A program made the position numbers and the translations under genes. Positions 1 through 9,809 of a stretch of 64,000 nucleotides of DNA are shown one piece after another. The notes under the pieces are model-generated. The model searched no databases. It had not been told where the DNA came from and was given only the letters and a program-made list of their open reading frames with translations. The stretch is from Nemophila menziesii (taxonomy: Eukaryota > Streptophyta > Magnoliopsida > Boraginales > Hydrophyllaceae), in assembly GCA_029959085.1 (NCBI GenBank), contig JARWIR010000018.1, positions 16,553,001-16,617,000 of the forward strand, given 5' to 3'. Position 1 is the first letter of the stretch. Each line of letters opens with the position of its first letter.

Positions 1-321
1 AAATTCGACCCAAGAAGGGGATCAAGCGCGGATTAGTTGACATTCATAGCCTAACTCGTTGTTGGGGAGGCTATATTCGCAAATCTTGATAGTGGTAACA
101 CGTCTAACTTTAAAAGACGCTAAATAAAAGTGTTGTACGGGAGACAACCCGCAATTTTTTAAGTTTTTATGTCTTTTACGTTTTTAGTTTATGTTTAGTT
201 TAGTTGTTTTTGGTTGATATTGCATAATTGAGAAAGGTATTAGTGTTTTTGATGCTTAGGTATTGGAGAAATCGAGTTCGTAGGAGAAAACGAAATTTTT
301 CGGAAAATTCAGACCATCAGT

Positions 322-610
322 CCGGTACACCGGATGACCCTTCCGGTATACCGCAGAGGAAAAAAACCCCTGACCACGGGTTTTGACTCGGGTTTCTTGC
401 CGAGAAGAAAAAAAAATCTGGAATTCAGGTCCGGTACACCGGACCATAGCCCCGGTACACCGCAGGATCAAAACCCTTAACCACGGGGAAGAGGCCATGC
501 GTTTTTTGCTGAGCATTAAAATTTCGAAGAGCAGAAGCTGCGGTACACCGGACCATAGCCGCGGTACACCGCAGGTAGCCGCCTGGAGAGAGAAAAAGTT
601 ACGTTTTTAG
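322..610 (+). repeat. Three 109-bp tandem repeats with paired CGGTACACCG motifs
   Basis: CCGGTACACCGG-type motifs begin at 322, 431 and 540, exactly 109 bp apart. Each is followed about 20 bp later by a partner motif ending in CCGCAG (343, 452 and 561). The sequence between also aligns in copies 1 and 2 (a CCACGGG block and a GCCGAG/GCTGAG block), so this is a true tandem repeat of two full copies and a partial third. Short open frames across it on both strands look like by-products of the repeat. Confidence 0.75.
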
Positions 611-1022
611 GTTATAAGAAGCAAGAGGTGGGTATAATTCCGAATTTACAAATCCTTAAGCCTCTCTTTCTTCTCCAAACCTCCCCCAACTCCATTAAAG
701 CTCATTCAAACCTTCACCAATCATCAAAACACTACCCAATCATCATAAAAAAACATCAAATCTTCTCTCCATATCATTACAAAGGAGATTCAAGCACCCA
801 ATTCTCACCAAACGCATTGAAATTGAAGAATCAAGAGTTTAATTTTCAAAATTCATCCTACAATTTCTTAAATCCATACCCATCCATCAAGAATTCATCT
901 AACCCACATAGAGATTCATCATCAATTTACCTTTCCTAAGCCAAATCAAGCTTGTTCAACCATTAATTCAAAAGTTCAAATTTCAAGAGTTGTAAAAGCT
1001 TTGAGTGGGGTGTCAACTGAGG

Positions 1023-1231
1023 ATGACTAAAAGAACAGAAATATTATCTAACAAGAGGGAGGTGAAGAAAAGCAAGGTATTGGGTTCAATTGAGAAGAAA
1101 TAACATAACAAAGGTTCTAGTTTTAAAGCTAAGGGTAAAATCGATGTTGAAGATGGAGGTAAGCTAGCTATGTTTGATACTTTTATTCAAAGGAGAAAAC
1201 ACAACCTCTTCCCTTCAAAGGTCCTACACCC
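1023..1231 (+). pseudogene. Degraded N-terminal extension of the transposon accessory frame
   Basis: An ATG at 1023 opens a Lys-rich frame (MTKRTEILSNKREVKK) that hits TAA at 1101-1103. The same frame then continues open (KGKIDVEDGGKLAMFDTFIQ) into the start of the downstream 323-codon frame, which lies in a different register. The simplest reading is that the element's protein once began here and that one nonsense change and one frameshift now separate this part from the open remainder. Confidence 0.5.
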
Positions 1232-2203
1232 ATGGATAAAGAGAAAGCTTCAAAGGCCTTGATAGCTTCTGCAGAAAAACAATTAAAGGAACTACCTTTT
1301 GCTTATGAGAAAGTATTCAATGAAGAAGTTGGTACAGGAGAGTATACGAGATTCTTGGAGCTTGATGAAAATTTGGGTTGGTCTACGTTCATGGTAAGAC
1401 GTTCTGAATTATGTCATGAGTTGGTTTTAGAATTCTATTTAGGCCTCTTTAGCCGAGATAGTAAAGGTTGTGTTCCGATTAGAGGAAAGTTAGTTCCTTT
1501 CACAGTTAATGAGATTAGAAACCACTTCAAGTTTAAGAAATTCATTGGATATTGCAAGTATAGTGAAGCGGTTGCTAAACGAAAAATCTTTGATGATGAA
1601 TTACTTTTTGAGCATGTTTTAGACAAGGAGAAAGTGCAATCACATAAGGGAGAATTGAAGGCACCGTGGCCTTACAAATATCTTCAACCGGATGCGAGAG
1701 TTTGGTACAATTTCCTTATTCCTAATGTCTTTGGAAACACACGAACTTTGGATGTGACTAAAAAGAACGCTCTACTGTTGGATTGTATTTTGAGAGGAGA
1801 AGAAGTGGATGTGGCACAGTTGATCTTTGAGGAGGTGATGCGATTTCCGGTCTCTCCCAAATCAGTTTATAATGTTAAATTTCCTACTATAATCACGTGT
1901 CTTGTGCGAAAAACGAATGTTACATTGGGTAAACTCGAATTTAAGAAGAGTTATATTGATAATGCTTGGATCATGAAAGTCATGAGAGGAGCGTTTTCTA
2001 CGCAAATCTCGAAAGAAGAAAAGGAGCAAAGTTGGCAAGAGAAGATGGAGGAGCTTTTAAACAAATTTGAAGCAGCTCAAACTTCCTTAGCCAATGATGT
2101 GGCACAAATCAACGCTAATCAGGTGCACATCATGAAACTCCTTGAGCAATTAACGAATGATCAGGCAAGTCCTACCTTGGATGTCAATAATGCGAGGCAA
2201 TAG
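1232..2203 (+). CDS. Retroelement accessory protein, putative plant transposon protein domain
   Basis: The frame is 323 codons. The middle (residues about 153-205: PDARVWYNFL, then a T-rich turn, then NALLLDCILRGEEVDV) matches the conserved pattern of the 'putative plant transposon protein' domain (Pfam PF20167, named from memory), found in plant retroelement-derived proteins. Residues about 263-315 are rich in Glu, Lys and Gln with heptad-like spacing and are probably a coiled coil. The ATG lies in a CCCATGGA context, but upstream sequence in another frame suggests the original start was near 1023. It sits between pol-distal repeats and the 3' LTR, so it is element cargo rather than a host gene. 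Its molecular function is unknown. Confidence 0.7.
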   Translation: MDKEKASKALIASAEKQLKELPFAYEKVFNEEVGTGEYTRFLELDENLGWSTFMVRRSELCHELVLEFYLGLFSRDSKGCVPIRGKLVPFTVNEIRNHFKFKKFIGYCKYSEAVAKRKIFDDELLFEHVLDKEKVQSHKGELKAPWPYKYLQPDARVWYNFLIPNVFGNTRTLDVTKKNALLLDCILRGEEVDVAQLIFEEVMRFPVSPKSVYNVKFPTIITCLVRKTNVTLGKLEFKKSYIDNAWIMKVMRGAFSTQISKEEKEQSWQEKMEELLNKFEAAQTSLANDVAQINANQVHIMKLLEQLTNDQASPTLDVNNARQ

Positions 2204-2288
2204 CCTCGAGAGTATGTTCTCTTTCTTCCTTACCATTTTTATAAATGATTTTATCTGCTAATTTTAATTTCTGTTTCGAGTCTTTTTC

Positions 2289-2308
2289 GAGTCGTGGGGT
2301 CACGACTC
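2289..2308. repeat. Perfect 8-bp-stem hairpin
   Basis: GAGTCGTG and CACGACTC flank a 4-base GGGT loop. It lies 86 bp after the accessory frame and just before a purine-rich run. It could be a transcript hairpin of the element. Its role is unknown. Confidence 0.6.
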
Positions 2309-2314
2309 ATTTTT

Positions 2315-2331
2315 GAGTTGGGGGTGTGGGG
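2315..2331 (+). other. Purine/T-rich tract resembling a polypurine tract
   Basis: GAGTTGGGGGTGTGGGG resembles the 'AGTTTGGGGGT' tracts that precede 3' LTRs in many plant gypsy elements. A second tract at 3821-3837 sits in better LTR context, so this one may be an internal (secondary) tract. Confidence 0.35.
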
Positions 2332-3073
2332 ATTCGTTGTCTCTCATCTCCATTTTTCTGTTTTTAGGTAGAAATTAAAATTTTTGATACATGGGAATTA
2401 GATGTAGAGTGTGTTTAATAGCTTGAAAGCATAAGCTCAGTGAATTGATGATAGTAAGTAGTATGTTTATGAGCTATGTTATTTGTATGCTTTGAGTATT
2501 TGTAGGAAAACACACATTGATAGTAAAGAAAAGATTAGTGAGCAATGCGATAGAAAGTATGTTCGATCTCAGGGAACCTTGAGAAATGTGTAGGTCGTGA
2601 GATCCAAGCTAGTGGACAAAACCATTTGATGAAAGTGCTAAAGGTAAGAAAATAACGAAATTACATGGTGTAGAAAGTGATTAAGGCAGTTTTTTCATAT
2701 TGAAGCCACTTGAAGCCTTTTTATACCTTCTCACCCTGTTATTTGATTTTATATGCTATATCCTTCTCAGCCCCTTCAAGCCTTTCTAAAGCTTTTTATT
2801 GAAACACATTATAAGCCATATCCCTTTAGATTATAGGACTTTTCCATATGACCCGCACTCGAATCGCGATGCATAGACAGTTTTAGAGCTTGAGTTTGGG
2901 GTGGTGGGTCCACCATTATGGGAATTGTTATTGAGATGGGATTTTTGAGCTTATTAATTGTGCTCTGTTCTTTATATTGATGATGATTCACAGATTTTTA
3001 TTGTAACCCTTTGCCGGGGTAATAGTGAATGAAAAAGAAGCTACGAGCTAAATTTGCCAACAAGGGCATTAAA

Positions 3074-3075
<2 letters not shown>

Positions 3076-3147
<72 letters not shown>
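3076..3147. repeat. (TA)n microsatellite, about 36 units
   Basis: An uninterrupted alternating AT run of about 72 bases lies in the noncoding 3' region of the gypsy-like element. It is likely length-polymorphic. Confidence 0.95.
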
Positions 3148-3150
<3 letters not shown>

Positions 3151-3820
3151 TTAAATAGCGTGATATCTCAACATTAAAAAGAGAGTCATAACTTAGAAAA
3201 TTGATTTGAAAAGCAAATATATATTCGGACCAACAAAGTGGAATTTTTTAAGTGAACATCTTATGATTTAATTGGGTTATTAGGGATGCTAAATTGTGCA
3301 TCAAAGAATTTATTGGGTTGAGTGAGAAACGTCTTATGAGAGTAACTCAAGCTCTAGGGCGATTCGTTGATGGCTAGTGAGGAGAGAGCCAAAAGCTCAC
3401 TCTAAATATCCAAATATACTGTCATACCATCCCTAAGCCTAAATTACGACCTTAAAGACCTTTTGATTCTTTTCTATGTAATTGAGAAGTGATTGAGCCA
3501 TTAGAGAGTAGTTAAGTGGATTTTTGAATACTAGTGAAAGTCGATGAACAATCTACAGCTTCCTTGGAGAACTGAGTAAAGTCCAAATCCTTCTTACATT
3601 GCGAAACTAATATGATCTTGAATTCAAGCCGTGTTGACTATAGATATGAGAAGTGTATAGGTATGTAGTTTATGAATATTATTGCATGAAATTTTCTGAG
3701 TAATTGCTTTATGTCTATTCTATGTATTCTGCTATGTTCTTCCCATTGTGTTAAAAATTTTATAAGTGTGTATTTATAGACTTCCCTTTGTTTTTATCTT
3801 TATTGTATCGGGACGATACA

Positions 3821-5250
3821 ACTTTGAGTTTGGAGTCTTGATGTCTCCTCATTTGTGATAGATTTATGTTAATATGAGACATCATTTTTAGTGATTTAGA
3901 AGTATTTCGAATCATTTTTCTTGAGAAATAGTGCACTTTCCTATTTTGAGTCTTGATTTAGTAAAATAATATTTTTAGAGCATATCGGGTTTAATTATTT
4001 ATTTAGTGTGAAGCTTTAAAGATAATTATGGAGATTAATTAGAGTCCAAGTCAAAGACTACAAGATATGGAAAGAGATAAGCATGGTAATTGGAGATAAG
4101 GAAACAAAAGCTAAAAACATGGAAAAGGAAAAACTGCCTTAAATCTGAATTTCTGCACCTACGACCATAAATCAGCTTATATCTCATAATAGGTGTGGAA
4201 TTTGGAGAAACAGTCAAGATAAAAGTTGAAGATCTTTCCAAGACGATGAATTTCGACTACTCATACCCGTCAAACGGATGAGTATTGAAGCTGCTTGGAC
4301 CAAAACAAAAACGAGCCTGATTTCATGTTTTAGGGTTACGAATTTGAGTTGGGCTTGGAGTCCATTACTTACCTTCTCCCTCAAGAAAACGAATTAGGTC
4401 TTCTAAACACCTATAAATAAACCCTTATATCACTTGTAAATCATCCTTGCCTCATAGTAATTACTTCTTAAGGTTTTATTCTTCCAAGTTATTGTAGAGA
4501 GCAAGATGGTGTCTTTTATTATTTCTTTTAGTTTATTTCCTTCAGGTATGAACTAAACCTCCCATAGCTTGGGTTTTTCATCATGTATAATCTATGAATT
4601 CTAATTTCTTTCTATCTAAGTTTATTTGGGAATTATATGTTTTAATCTGATATTAGCTGCTTACCTTTATATTTGTTTATGTGTTTTGATTTAATGATTG
4701 TTTTTCTTGCTAATGCACGAGTAAAGGATTAACTTAATAGTAGTTAGATGATCACCTTAGCTGGGTGTCTAATTATTGAAACACCACATAACATCTAGTG
4801 TCGATATTGATCCTGACAACACTAAGTCTAACTAGATAGTCATTAGTGTATAATTTAATCACTATCACCATATATGGAAATTGATTGCTTAGGGCCCTAG
4901 TGGCGTAGGATAAACCTATTTGAACCAGCCTCGTGGTGTGTCCGTAGCCCCCTTAGTCGCTCTCAAGGTCTAAGGTATGAGAATTTAGAATCCTGACTAA
5001 GTATCTAAGAGCTAATTATCTCCCTTATTAACTAGATTTAATAGAAAGAATTAGAAGGATTAGTGCATACTAGCAAAACCTAAGTTATACTTCTCATCTC
5101 ATATTTCTTCGTATTTAATTAACTGTCTTTATTTTCTTAGTTAAATTTTATTAATTTCGAATTTTCTCTATTTATTTTCTTGTCTTTTAATTAATTAATT
5201 CTTACTCGTTAAGTCTACCCATTCGATTAACACACTAAGTCCCTGAAAAC
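3821..5250 (+). mobile_element. Polypurine tract and 3' LTR-like sequence of the gypsy-like element
   Basis: ACTTTGAGTTTGGAGTC (3821-3837), preceded by a CGGGACGATAC motif, is the usual context just before a plant gypsy 3' LTR. The LTR would start near TTGATGTCTC at 3838. A TATA box (CTATAAATAA) is at 4411-4420, followed by C/T-rich leader-like sequence and a CAGGTATG splice-donor-like site near 4543. I could not fix the right end; 5,250 is approximate. A 357-bp piece (4638-4994) recurs inside the array at 17315-17671. Confidence 0.5.
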
Positions 5251-5369
5251 GAACTCAACTTATCATTAAAACTTGCATACGTCCTGTAATACTTGCAGTA
5301 CTGTGTTCCTGTCTAGGGTGAGAGTGCGTTCGTTTCCGGCTTATATTTATCTTAATTTTATCACACCCT

Positions 5370-5807
5370 AGGCGACACCAAATAGAAAGAGTAATATGAT
5401 GCATATACCACGCGTGTGGAAGTAAACTCATGTGCAAGTCGGAGAATGAAAGAAATTGGTTTGGGCCTGGTCCACATTGTGGTGCACATAATGGGTTAGC
5501 CCGACCCATATTGTGGTAGTTATTATTTGAATAACTAATATATAAATAACTTCAAGGAAGTTATTTCACAATATAAGAGAACATCAAAATGAATTTTTAC
5601 ATAAGTTTCTTTTGGTTCTCTTCTTCATACTTGAAAGACACAAAAAACATCTCTCAGGATCTCTTAAACATATGATAGAAGATCCAGCGGCATTTGGGTT
5701 GTGGAATAGCAATCTTCTTCGTCAAGTAAGTGGATTCAACACCGGAAAACATTTCGATTCTTAATTTTGCCTAAAAGGTTTTTCTAGAACCTTTAAATTT
5801 CTTACAC
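5370..5807 (+). mobile_element. Copia-type LTR fragment
   Basis: The sequence has the look of a plant copia LTR: a GGGTTAGCCCGACCCATA block, then a TATA box (TATATAAATA, 5539-5548), a leader with ATATAAGAGAACATC, and a U5-like end with TCAAGTAAGTGGATTCAACA. It stops abruptly at about 5808, where LINE-derived sequence homologous to the array begins. No second LTR or internal region is visible. The left end is uncertain. Confidence 0.45.
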
Positions 5808-7044
5808 TATAAATGGCGTCACTCAAAATCCCATCATCGTCACTATATTTTTCTTCATACATATTTTCTAGACAACTCTGTTTAGCCCTTAAACCTCCAT
5901 CTTACACTACATTACCCAACTTTTTCCTTTCTTAAAAAAATTCTTCATAAATTTATTTTATATCTTTCTACATGGACTCAATTTGATAAAGGGAAAATGA
6001 AAACCAAGAAACTTAACCAATTTTAGAATAAGCATTAAATTGTTCCATATATTATTGGCATTTTCTTGATAAGGAGCATTCTAAATCAATCTAGAGAAGA
6101 AATATTAATTCTTAGCTTTTCTTCACGTGAATTTCCATCGGTAACAAGCTCATATGGATAAGGTTTTTCACCTTCATCTGCACGCATGGATCGATGGTAT
6201 TTTGATAAATCCTTCGTGATATAGAGTCCTCCCTCAAACCTGAATGATTCCATTCGTAACCTACATGAATCGATTTAAGGTTTTCCATATTACTAAGGTC
6301 CATTAAATAATTGTATACCCATTATTCTCTTGGACACAATAAAACTTTAGACAAACCTCATCCTCCATAATTTCTCTTCCTTTGTCCTATAATAACGATC
6401 CAAATCTAGTCTAGTGAATTATCTTAAATTTGTAGGCATTGTCCTAGTTTCTTTTCAACCATGCCTGACAACCTGCCACCTTTCCCACCACCAATAGAAA
6501 GAAGTGTTTAAAATTTCTAACATCACCACACGTCCAAATCTTACTTCATCATCTTGTTTCCAACTGAATTTTTAGTAGGGGAACTAAATCGACAACTAAA
6601 TTCTTATGAATAGAATATATATAAGATGTTCTGTAAAAAGTTGGGGGATATGGCCACATGGTAAGAATGTGGCTCTGCAACTGAACTAGATCCATATTAA
6701 TCATGATAAATTTATTTTTAAGATGAGTTATACTATCGTATGTATGACATGATGTCATGATTTATCTCTCTACAATTGTGTTCATTATCATTCTCTCTTA
6801 TTTCTCCTCTTATCTTCTTTGTTTTTTGTGATTATGGAGGTTTCTATATTTAAACTAATTAATGTAAAATAATTTGATCTTCTTATAATTCTCTCTCATT
6901 CACCTCCTAATAAGTTCTTTTTATATCAAAAAATAATTAGTAAAGTGTGTAGGTAGAAATTATGCTTTGGAATTAAAGGGTTCATTGTAATGCTCTCTTT
7001 CTCTCAATCGTATTGTTGAAGATAACTGGTTGATTTTGAGAATT
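5808..7044 (-). mobile_element. Gene-less LINE stub at the left edge of the array
   Basis: This stretch aligns along its whole length with the inside of the repeat unit (about 10935-12218 in unit 1). At TTTGAGAATT (7035-7044) it jumps directly into the anchor that starts unit 1. It is therefore a truncated unit lacking everything from the unidentified 2.2-kb stretch to the peptide gene. Minus-strand remnants correspond to the upstream part of the LINE relic. Confidence 0.7.
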
Positions 7045-7249
7045 AAAAGGTGGATTTTGTTGACTTCTAGTACTTGGGTTATTCTATCTCAAGATTGAGG
7101 AGTTGTTCTATAATTAGAACTTTAATTGGCCTAGTCTTCACTAATAGATTTTCCATGAGTTGCATTCTCAAGAACATAAATCATGTGAGCTTTCCACATA
7201 CTCCAAATTGTTCAAAAAAAAAACAATTAGGTATATAATTTCCCCGCCA

Positions 7250-7806
7250 TTTTAAAGTATGCATACATAACTTTGAGAAGCCACATATTGATGGTCTCAA
7301 GGATATTTTCGTCAATTCAAATTTTTAAGATAGATTTATCTAAAGCTTCATGGCTTTTATGCAAGACACAAACACATGTGATATAGTTTGAACAATATTA
7401 GGGTTTTGAGCACAGTAGTAATTATCAATGCATCTTCTTTTATATAAATTCTCTTCAGATGGTATATCACCCACATCATTTCCAAAAGAAATATCTAATC
7501 TTAGAAGTAGTTTATGCATGTCATATAACTTTCTAAATACTAAAATTAGCTATTTGTTTAACGAATAACGAAATTGTCATTATTTTTCAACAAGTACATG
7601 ATATCTCGTCTTTGTAGTGTAAGTACCAAATGTGAAATAGGGATGAATAATGTTATTCTTACTTTGTAAGTCGTGGAGGGGAATATAAAAGATTTTTTGT
7701 GCATCATTAAGGTCAAATATTTCATCTATCTTATATGCGTCCCATGCACCCCAAACTGGGTTAATCAGTTCACTTAATGATGTATCGTCTTTTATGATAG
7801 AAAAAC
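7250..7806 (-). mobile_element. L1-type LINE relic, ORF2 C-terminal part (unit 1)
   Basis: Read on the minus strand, 7580-7806 gives a frame containing SELINPVWGEWDAYKIDEIF, then a KIFYIPL segment, ending at a stop (7580-7582). This fits the spacer after reverse transcriptase in plant L1 elements ('SDLI-p-GWD...I---F---D---I--IPL'). Downstream, about 7300-7560, another frame reads FRKLYDMHKLLL, then IPSEENLYKRRC and H-FVSCIKA, matching the degenerate zf-RVT zinc-binding region with most Cys lost. In-frame stops show it is dead. Confidence 0.7.
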
Positions 7807-8385
7807 AGATACAAGATATAATCTTGTGGGTTTATTGGATTTATTTGAGGGAGTATTCCCTATTATCTGACATATAAAAATTTCTTTTCTAATAGATATA
7901 TTGTTGCTTTTAGAGGTTTTATTTGTTACATGTGAAACTTTTAGATAACCGATGATATAAGACCCCGAGATGATGCTGGATAAAAATTCAAATCTAACCC
8001 CAAGTCACTGCGTAAAAGGATCAAAAAGTCATTTGGAAATCTAGTGTTTTTACTGGTAGAACTTTGAAGTCAACTTAAGAGACTCACCATGTGCATTTGG
8101 AAAGGATTCTGAGAAAATACTTTACTTTCAAGATACGAAAGTCAGGATCGTGACAGAGGTGACGATTTGAATTTAGAATTAAGATGAAAAATTAACGTGT
8201 GTAGATAATTTATTTGGTAAGTGTATATTTTATCTAGTTTGTAAATTATGCTATATGAGACTTGTTAATATTTGTGTTTTATTGTCATGCATTATGTATT
8301 CTACTATTTCTGCTCTCTTTAGCATATTTGACTAAGACCCTTCTAATCTTCTTTTTTTTCTTTTTTTTTTCGGGATGACAAAACC

Positions 8386-9370
8386 TAGATTTGGGGGTCT
8401 TTATGTCTCTCTATTCATGAATAATTAATCTGTTCACGAGACATTATTTTGGTGAGGCATGTTTCCTTATTATTAGCTATATTGCACATTTAAACCTTCT
8501 TTTTGACTTATCACTATTTATAGAGATTTTTGTTCTTTAATTATGTATTTAGTTTGTAGACTTTAGGTACATTCTTGATGAAAGGGTCCAATATTAAGGA
8601 AAGAAGTCAAAAGGTGAAGACAACCCCTAAGTTAAAGCGGAATTTGAGCTTAGAGCCATTGTAGAGAGTTAGAGCTTTTTCTACATAATTTTTTCACCTT
8701 AATGTTCCTATCACTATGACTTTTTGGTGAAAGATTTGGACATGATTCTTTTTTAGTTGGAAATAGCTTAAAAGTCAATGCGCGTGGCAAGTGACGACAC
8801 TCAATTCAGGGTTAAGGCGAACAAGTTATGACATTTGCACATGTTGTTGTTCGAACCAGAAATCATGTTAAAGTAAAAACATGTTTGGCTAACCCTACAG
8901 AGAGCCCAACAAATTTAGAAGTTATATAACCTCATTTTCTAGCCCCATTCAATATTCCACGGGTGCTTCATTTTCAGCCAAACAAAAGAAGAGGAAGAAA
9001 AAGGGTTTGTCCATGAACCCAATCTTTCAGCCTCATCAAATCAACATCTCCATTTATCTCCAACAGTAACATAACTTTATTTTCTATTACAAACATGATT
9101 TTGTCATTAGGTTTAATTAATTTATAATTCATTAATATTATTTCGATTATAAGCTAAAAATTCCTGAGGATTCTTATGTTATACATTGTGGTTAACTATT
9201 TGATTGAGTTAATTTATTTAAGATATCTTATTTAGATGTTTAACTTTTGGTTTCAACATAAATCCATTATTTGTATATTCCACTACTCCCGAGCTCAGTC
9301 CAAAATAGCAGGTGACGTTGTAATTTGTCTAACACCCGAGTGGGAAGAAAGATTATAGACATAGTAAGTG
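8386..9370 (+). mobile_element. LTR relic nested in the LINE (unit 1)
   Basis: TAGATTTGGGGGTC (8386-8399) is a good polypurine tract, preceded by a T-rich run and CGGGATGACAAAAC. What follows (TTTATGTCTC) parallels the 3' LTR start in the left flank (TTGATGTCTC, 3838). A TATA-like GTTATATAAC is at 8931-8940. LINE coding relics lie on both sides on the opposite strand, so this looks like an insertion into the LINE. The right end is approximate. This copy lacks about 50 bp near 8967. Confidence 0.5.
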
Positions 9371-9395
9371 AGATCTTATTGTCTTTTATTAGATT

Positions 9396-9468
9396 ATATT
9401 AGCACTCTAGGTAGTCAATAAGGTTAATAGGAACATAAATTATTATTGAATACCTAGCATGCTAATAT
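9396..9468. repeat. Inverted repeat of about 25-bp arms (unit 1)
   Basis: ATATTAGCACTCTAGGTAG is mirrored by the complement of CTACCTAGCATGCTAATAT-like sequence at the right end, with a loop of about 23 bases. A few arm mismatches are present. It may be a small foldback element or the mark of an old insertion. Confidence 0.7.
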
Positions 9469-9809
9469 CTTTTGATAAAAGGCGCTAATCACTCGTATAT
9501 GATGCCTACAATCTTTCGTCCAACTCGAGTGTTAGAAATATTACAACGGCTTCTGCTGAATTTATTTAAGAAAACAAATAAAAAAACCCATAAAAAACTA
9601 AAAGCCTATAATAATTAGCCGAGAATATGGTTTTGAACTAACTAATATTTCTTTAAAAAATGTAAAATATTGATTAAGTGATATCAAAAGATACTATATT
9701 TGACGATAGTTTATTGTTTTAAAGAAACTATATCCTTCATTATTTTTGTAGTCATAATGCTTTGATAATTTTAATAATTTTTAGCGAAAATTGACACATC
9801 CATTTATCA

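Larger units (their letters stand above)
1..3820 (+). mobile_element. 3' internal region of a Ty3/gypsy-like LTR retrotransposon
   Basis: This stretch carries a GGGAGACAACCCG motif near 139-151, resembling the GGGAGGCAACCC sequence often seen just after pol in plant gypsy elements. It is followed by tandem repeats, an accessory reading frame, a long noncoding stretch and a polypurine-tract-like site at 3821-3837. No reverse transcriptase or integrase is visible, so pol would lie to the left of the window. The class assignment is inference from this layout. About 2,332-3,820 holds no gene that I can see, only AT-rich sequence with a (TA)n run. Confidence 0.6.

Noticed and set aside
34..575. 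CRISPR-like or bacterial repeat array
   Set aside because: The motif pairs are part of a 109-bp tandem repeat in a plant retroelement, with no spacer diversity and no cas-like genes.
383..610. Open frames on both strands across 256-610
   Set aside because: By-product of the 109-bp tandem repeat, with no start context and no recognisable domain.
5813..5935. 40-residue plus-strand frame starting MASLK, resembling a transit peptide (also open at 22214-22336)
   Set aside because: It is frameshifted in units 1, 3, 4 and 5 and lies antisense to the LINE relic, whose minus strand reads as protein-like sequence there.
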